From positions 2,413,001-2,477,000 of the forward strand of contig NC_134685.1 of the NCBI RefSeq assembly GCF_024713945.1: a stretch of 64,000 bases of DNA, in the 5' to 3' direction. The translations under genes and the position numbers were made by a program. The notes below the pieces were generated by a model. The model was given only the letters and a program-made list of their open reading frames with translations. It had not been told where the DNA came from and ran no database searches. This DNA comes from Dermatophagoides farinae (Eukaryota > Arthropoda > Arachnida > Sarcoptiformes > Pyroglyphidae). Numbering within the stretch: the stretch's first letter is position 1; every line of letters begins with the position of its first letter. Shown in pieces: positions 60,748 to 64,000 of this stretch.

Positions 60748-63700
60748 GAATCCACCATGGTGGAATCGTCGTACTCGTCTTGAACGTTTATTATGTGCTG
60801 TAACGGCCATCACATTGATGATGTGTGTAGCAATGTCCATTACATTAGCTATGGTTCGTTATCAACGGCAACAACAACAACAACAAGGTATTAATATAAT
60901 AATAAAAAAAACATTTAAATTTAAATTTGATTATTTCAGATACAACATCCAATACAGAACATGGACCATTCACTTCAATTGTATCACATAATCATTATCA
61001 TCATCAATCAGCATCACCGACAGCGCAACAGCTAGTCAATCGTGAAAATCAAAAAGCCAAATTATCCGTGATTGATTCGCCATCATTATCAATACCTTCA
61101 TCATCATCATCAACATCGGTTAATCGTATATTCGAAAAGCAGGGTAAAAGCTTGAAAAATACAAAATTATTGTCCACATCATCATCATCATCTTCGGCCA
61201 TAAATTGGCCACCAACACCTACGACAGATGTATGTCTTACACAGGGATGTGTACGTGCCGCATCAGAGCTTATAACAAATATGAATGAAAATGTTTCACC
61301 ATGTGATGATTTTTATCAATTTGCTTGTGGTGGTTGGATCAAGAATCAAGTCATACCGGATGATCGTACCACTGTATCAGTATTTTCATTATTACAAGAT
61401 GAACTTAATCATAAATTACGAGGTTTGATTTCTTTTATGATAATTAAAATTCTCATTGATTAAATTTTGTTTCAAATTTTTTAGTGTTGGTTGAATCAAA
61501 AGGAACACCGGAAGAACCGGAATTTTTTGATTCAATGCGTAATATGTATCGTAGCTGTTTGAATTTGACTGCCATTGAAAAAGCTGGTGACACTCCATTA
61601 CATTTAGCATTGAAACGTTTTGGTGGATGGCCAGTTGTTGTTGGCCAGAATTGGAATGGATCAAATTTCAATTGGATCGATATATTGATTAAATTCCGTG
61701 AACTTGGTTTTTCACATGATATTCTTATCGATCTATCGGTTACACCGGATTTTCGTAATAATACTCGCCATATAATTGATCTGGATCAAACATCATTAGG
61801 AATGCCTGATCGTAATTATTATAATAATGGCCTAAATGATTCATCTGTAGCAGCCTATTATAAATTAATGGTCGATAGTGCCGTATTTTTAGGCGCCAAT
61901 CGTACGATAGCTGAAAAAGAAATGCTTGATGCATTACAATTTGAAACAACATTGGCTGCTTATTGTCTTCCACGTGAAGAACGTCGTAATATGAGTTCTT
62001 TATATAATAAAATGAATATTCATCAAATACGACAATTGGCACCGAATATACATTGGGAAAAATATTTCGATTCATTATTGGGCATAAAGATTACCGATCA
62101 AGATGAAGTTATTGTAAATGTACCGAAATTCTTAACACAATTAGATGATTTATTACAAAGAACTGATAAAAAGTAAGTTTTTATCATTCCTGATTGTCAA
62201 GTTAATTATTTCAAACTTTGTATAATCAACAGGCTTTTAGCTAATTACATGATGTGGCGTGTAGCATTACAATCACTACCAATGTTAGGCAAAAGATGGC
62301 GTGAATTGTTACAAGAATTTAATACAGTTGTAACGGGACAAGCAAGAGAAGAACCTCGTTGGGAACAATGTATATCATCATTGACCAATTCATTGGGAAT
62401 TTCATTATCATCACTTTATGTAAGACATCATTTCAAAGGAAATTCTAAAGAACGTGCTCTTGAAATGGTTGACTATATACATCGAGAATTTATGAAAATT
62501 TTGGATCGTGTCGAATGGATGGATGATCAGACTAGACAACGTGCACGTGATAAAGCATTGGCCATTCGACCTTATATTGGATATCCAAATGAATTATTGA
62601 ATAATACAGAGATTGAATCATTCTATAAAGGGGTATGTTTATAGTAGTCTTTTATGAAACACCAAATCAATTAATAATCATTCGGTTTTTATATAGCTCA
62701 AATTTGTAAAAGATGATTATTTTAGCAATGTACAAACTTTACGTAAATGGTCAACAGATTTGGCATTTGGATATCTACGAAAATTGAACAAGAAGGGAGA
62801 GTAAGTTATTCATTCATTTTGTAAATTATCAAACATTCAATAACGTTTTTTTTCGTCATTTTTTTTGGCTTAATTAGCTGGCGTAAACATGGAAAATCTG
62901 CAGGTAAAATGATGAGTTAATTTTTTTTGGCTGTATGAAATTTACAATTTTTATTTCTATTTTTTTTTCATTCAGTTGTCAACGCATACTATAATATAAT
63001 CGAGAATAGTATTGAATTTCCTGCCGGAATTTTACAGGGCGCATTCTTTTCCAGTGATCGACCAAAGTAAGATTTTACTAGTCTTTGCTTTGATTCTAAC
63101 CGGATAGATATGAAGGTTGTTGGAACCAATCAACAATACTGGCATACACACATCGATGATGATCGTTAAAAGCAAGAAAAACTTTTTTTGTTTGAACGTA
63201 AAAAAATGAACATTTTTTTCCTTGTCCATATTGATACGCTATATACATTTTTAAAGGGAAAAAAATTTTTTTCTAATGGTCATCGATCATTTAACAAATC
63301 GATCGATTGATCTGGTTTGTCTGTCTGTCTGTCAGTCTGTCGATGTAGGAATCAGTATTTTGAATTTTTTTTAATTTTTAAAATTTTAACCATCACTTGG
63401 ATGATTCTTTTTTTCACTAAAAAAAATGTCTATAATTTCCTTTTCTAATTTTTTTTTCATCTTTATTATTACAGCTATCTGAATTTTGGTGCGATTGGTT
63501 TTGTCATTGGCCATGAAATTACACACGGTTTTGATGATAAAGGTAACTACTTTATGCGACCTTGTTCAAAATTCAAAACAATCGATAAAAAAAACAACAA
63601 TCATATGATCGATTGATTCGATTGTTCATTTTTTTTTTGGCTGGTCAAGTGACCACTACTGTTCCAATTCATTTTTTTCAATTTTTTTTCACTATAAATC

Positions 63701-63895
63701 TTGTTTTTTTTAATGAAAAAAAATTTTTATTTTACATCTCACTTTTTTTTCATAATAAAAATAGGTCGACAATTTGACAAGAATGGCAATAATGTGAATT
63801 GGTGGGAACCGGAAACGGATAAAAGTTTCAAAGAAAGAACGAAATGTATTATAGAACAATATGGTAATTATACGGTTCCGGAGAATGGTTTGAAG
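60748..63895 (+). CDS. M13 metallopeptidase (neprilysin/ECE-like), common exons, 3' truncated by the window
   Basis: Common exons 60748-60887, 60940-61422, 61485-62172, 62233-62632, 62697-62800, 62878-62903 (26 bp), 62976-63066, 63475-63542 and 63765-63895 join in phase. The first encodes basic residues and a TM helix ([23 protein letters not shown]), so it is a type II membrane protein. A Ser-rich stem follows, then the M13 ectodomain: [45 protein letters not shown], the substrate-binding [18 protein letters not shown], and the zinc site HEITH (63516-63530). The third zinc ligand (GENIAD) and C-terminal CxxW lie beyond the edge. M13 enzymes are zinc ectopeptidases that cleave small peptides such as neuropeptides and hormones. 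The sequence fits the arthropod Nep group; which member cannot be told. With exon A the readable part is 896 codons, with exon B 820. The conserved Cys residues are present. Confidence 0.93.
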
Positions 63896-64000
63896 GTTAG
63901 TTTTTATTTTTATTTTTGTTTTGTTTTTTTTTTGAGTTTTACACATACACACAATTTGTACTCGAAAAATTTTTCAGGATTTTTTCGACCTTCAACTAAC
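63896..64000 (+). other. M13 intron running to the window edge
   Basis: Starts with a GTTAGT donor. A TTTTTTCAG at 63970-63978 could be an acceptor, but the reading after it (DFFDLQL) does not match the expected LNGxxTxGENIAD. The last bases (TTCAACTAAC) look like a branch point. The next exon is probably outside the window. Confidence 0.5.

Noticed and set aside
63970-64000. A further M13 exon starting at 63979
   Set aside because: The translated residues do not resemble the expected LNGxxTxGENIAD region, and the last bases look like a branch point. The real acceptor is probably outside the window.
1-64000. tRNA, rRNA, transposon and viral genes
   Set aside because: I looked for GGTTCGA-type B boxes with matching stems, terminal repeats, and transposase, reverse transcriptase or capsid motifs on both strands and found none that I could support by eye.

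Overview
The window reads as nuclear DNA of a small-genome arthropod, most likely an astigmatid mite of the house-dust-mite type (Dermatophagoides or a relative). Three things point there: strongly AT-rich sequence full of short repeats (ATG/CAT, GTT/AAC, GT/AC, GA/TC, GAAT, poly-A/T); compact genes with 50-110 bp GT-AG introns; and animal proteins (EMC1, NUDCD1, an M13 peptidase, an RNF220-like protein) carrying many poly-Gln, -His, -Ala, -Ser, -Asn and -Asp runs. The species is an inference from style and was not tested by search. No rRNA, tRNA, CRISPR array, transposon or virus was recognised.

Layout. 1-4,502: no gene seen. 4,503-10,255 (minus): a five-exon, very low-complexity gene recognised as RNF220-like from two short conserved blocks; its expected RING finger is not in the window. 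10,256-32,129: about 22 kb of microsatellite-rich sequence with no supportable gene. 32,130-50,003: a dense cluster of ten genes. It holds EMC1 (plus, seven exons); two tandem two-TM proteins with paired PPxY motifs (plus); two tandem paralogs of an uncharacterised helical, possibly MIF4G-like family (minus); an unknown type I membrane protein (minus), divergent from an unknown 220-residue protein (plus); two tandem intronless CRAL-TRIO (MOSPD2-type) proteins (plus); and a NUDCD1 homolog (plus) that appears to lack the central CS domain. 50,004-55,809: no gene seen. 55,810 to the right edge: an M13 (neprilysin/ECE) metallopeptidase, truncated by the window, with two apparent alternative first coding exons 4 kb apart that both splice in phase 2 to the same membrane-anchor exon.

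How the genes relate. EMC1 is an ER membrane-protein insertase subunit. The PPxY proteins look like membrane adaptors for WW-domain (NEDD4-family) ubiquitin ligases. The CRAL-TRIO pair probably bind lipids. The M13 protein is a type II ectopeptidase. They do not form a pathway. Three tandem duplications lie within 12 kb, so this is a locus where local duplication and divergence are common.

All exon-intron structures were built by hand from splice signals and phase continuity. Homologies are from recognised motifs and memory of the families; nothing was searched.
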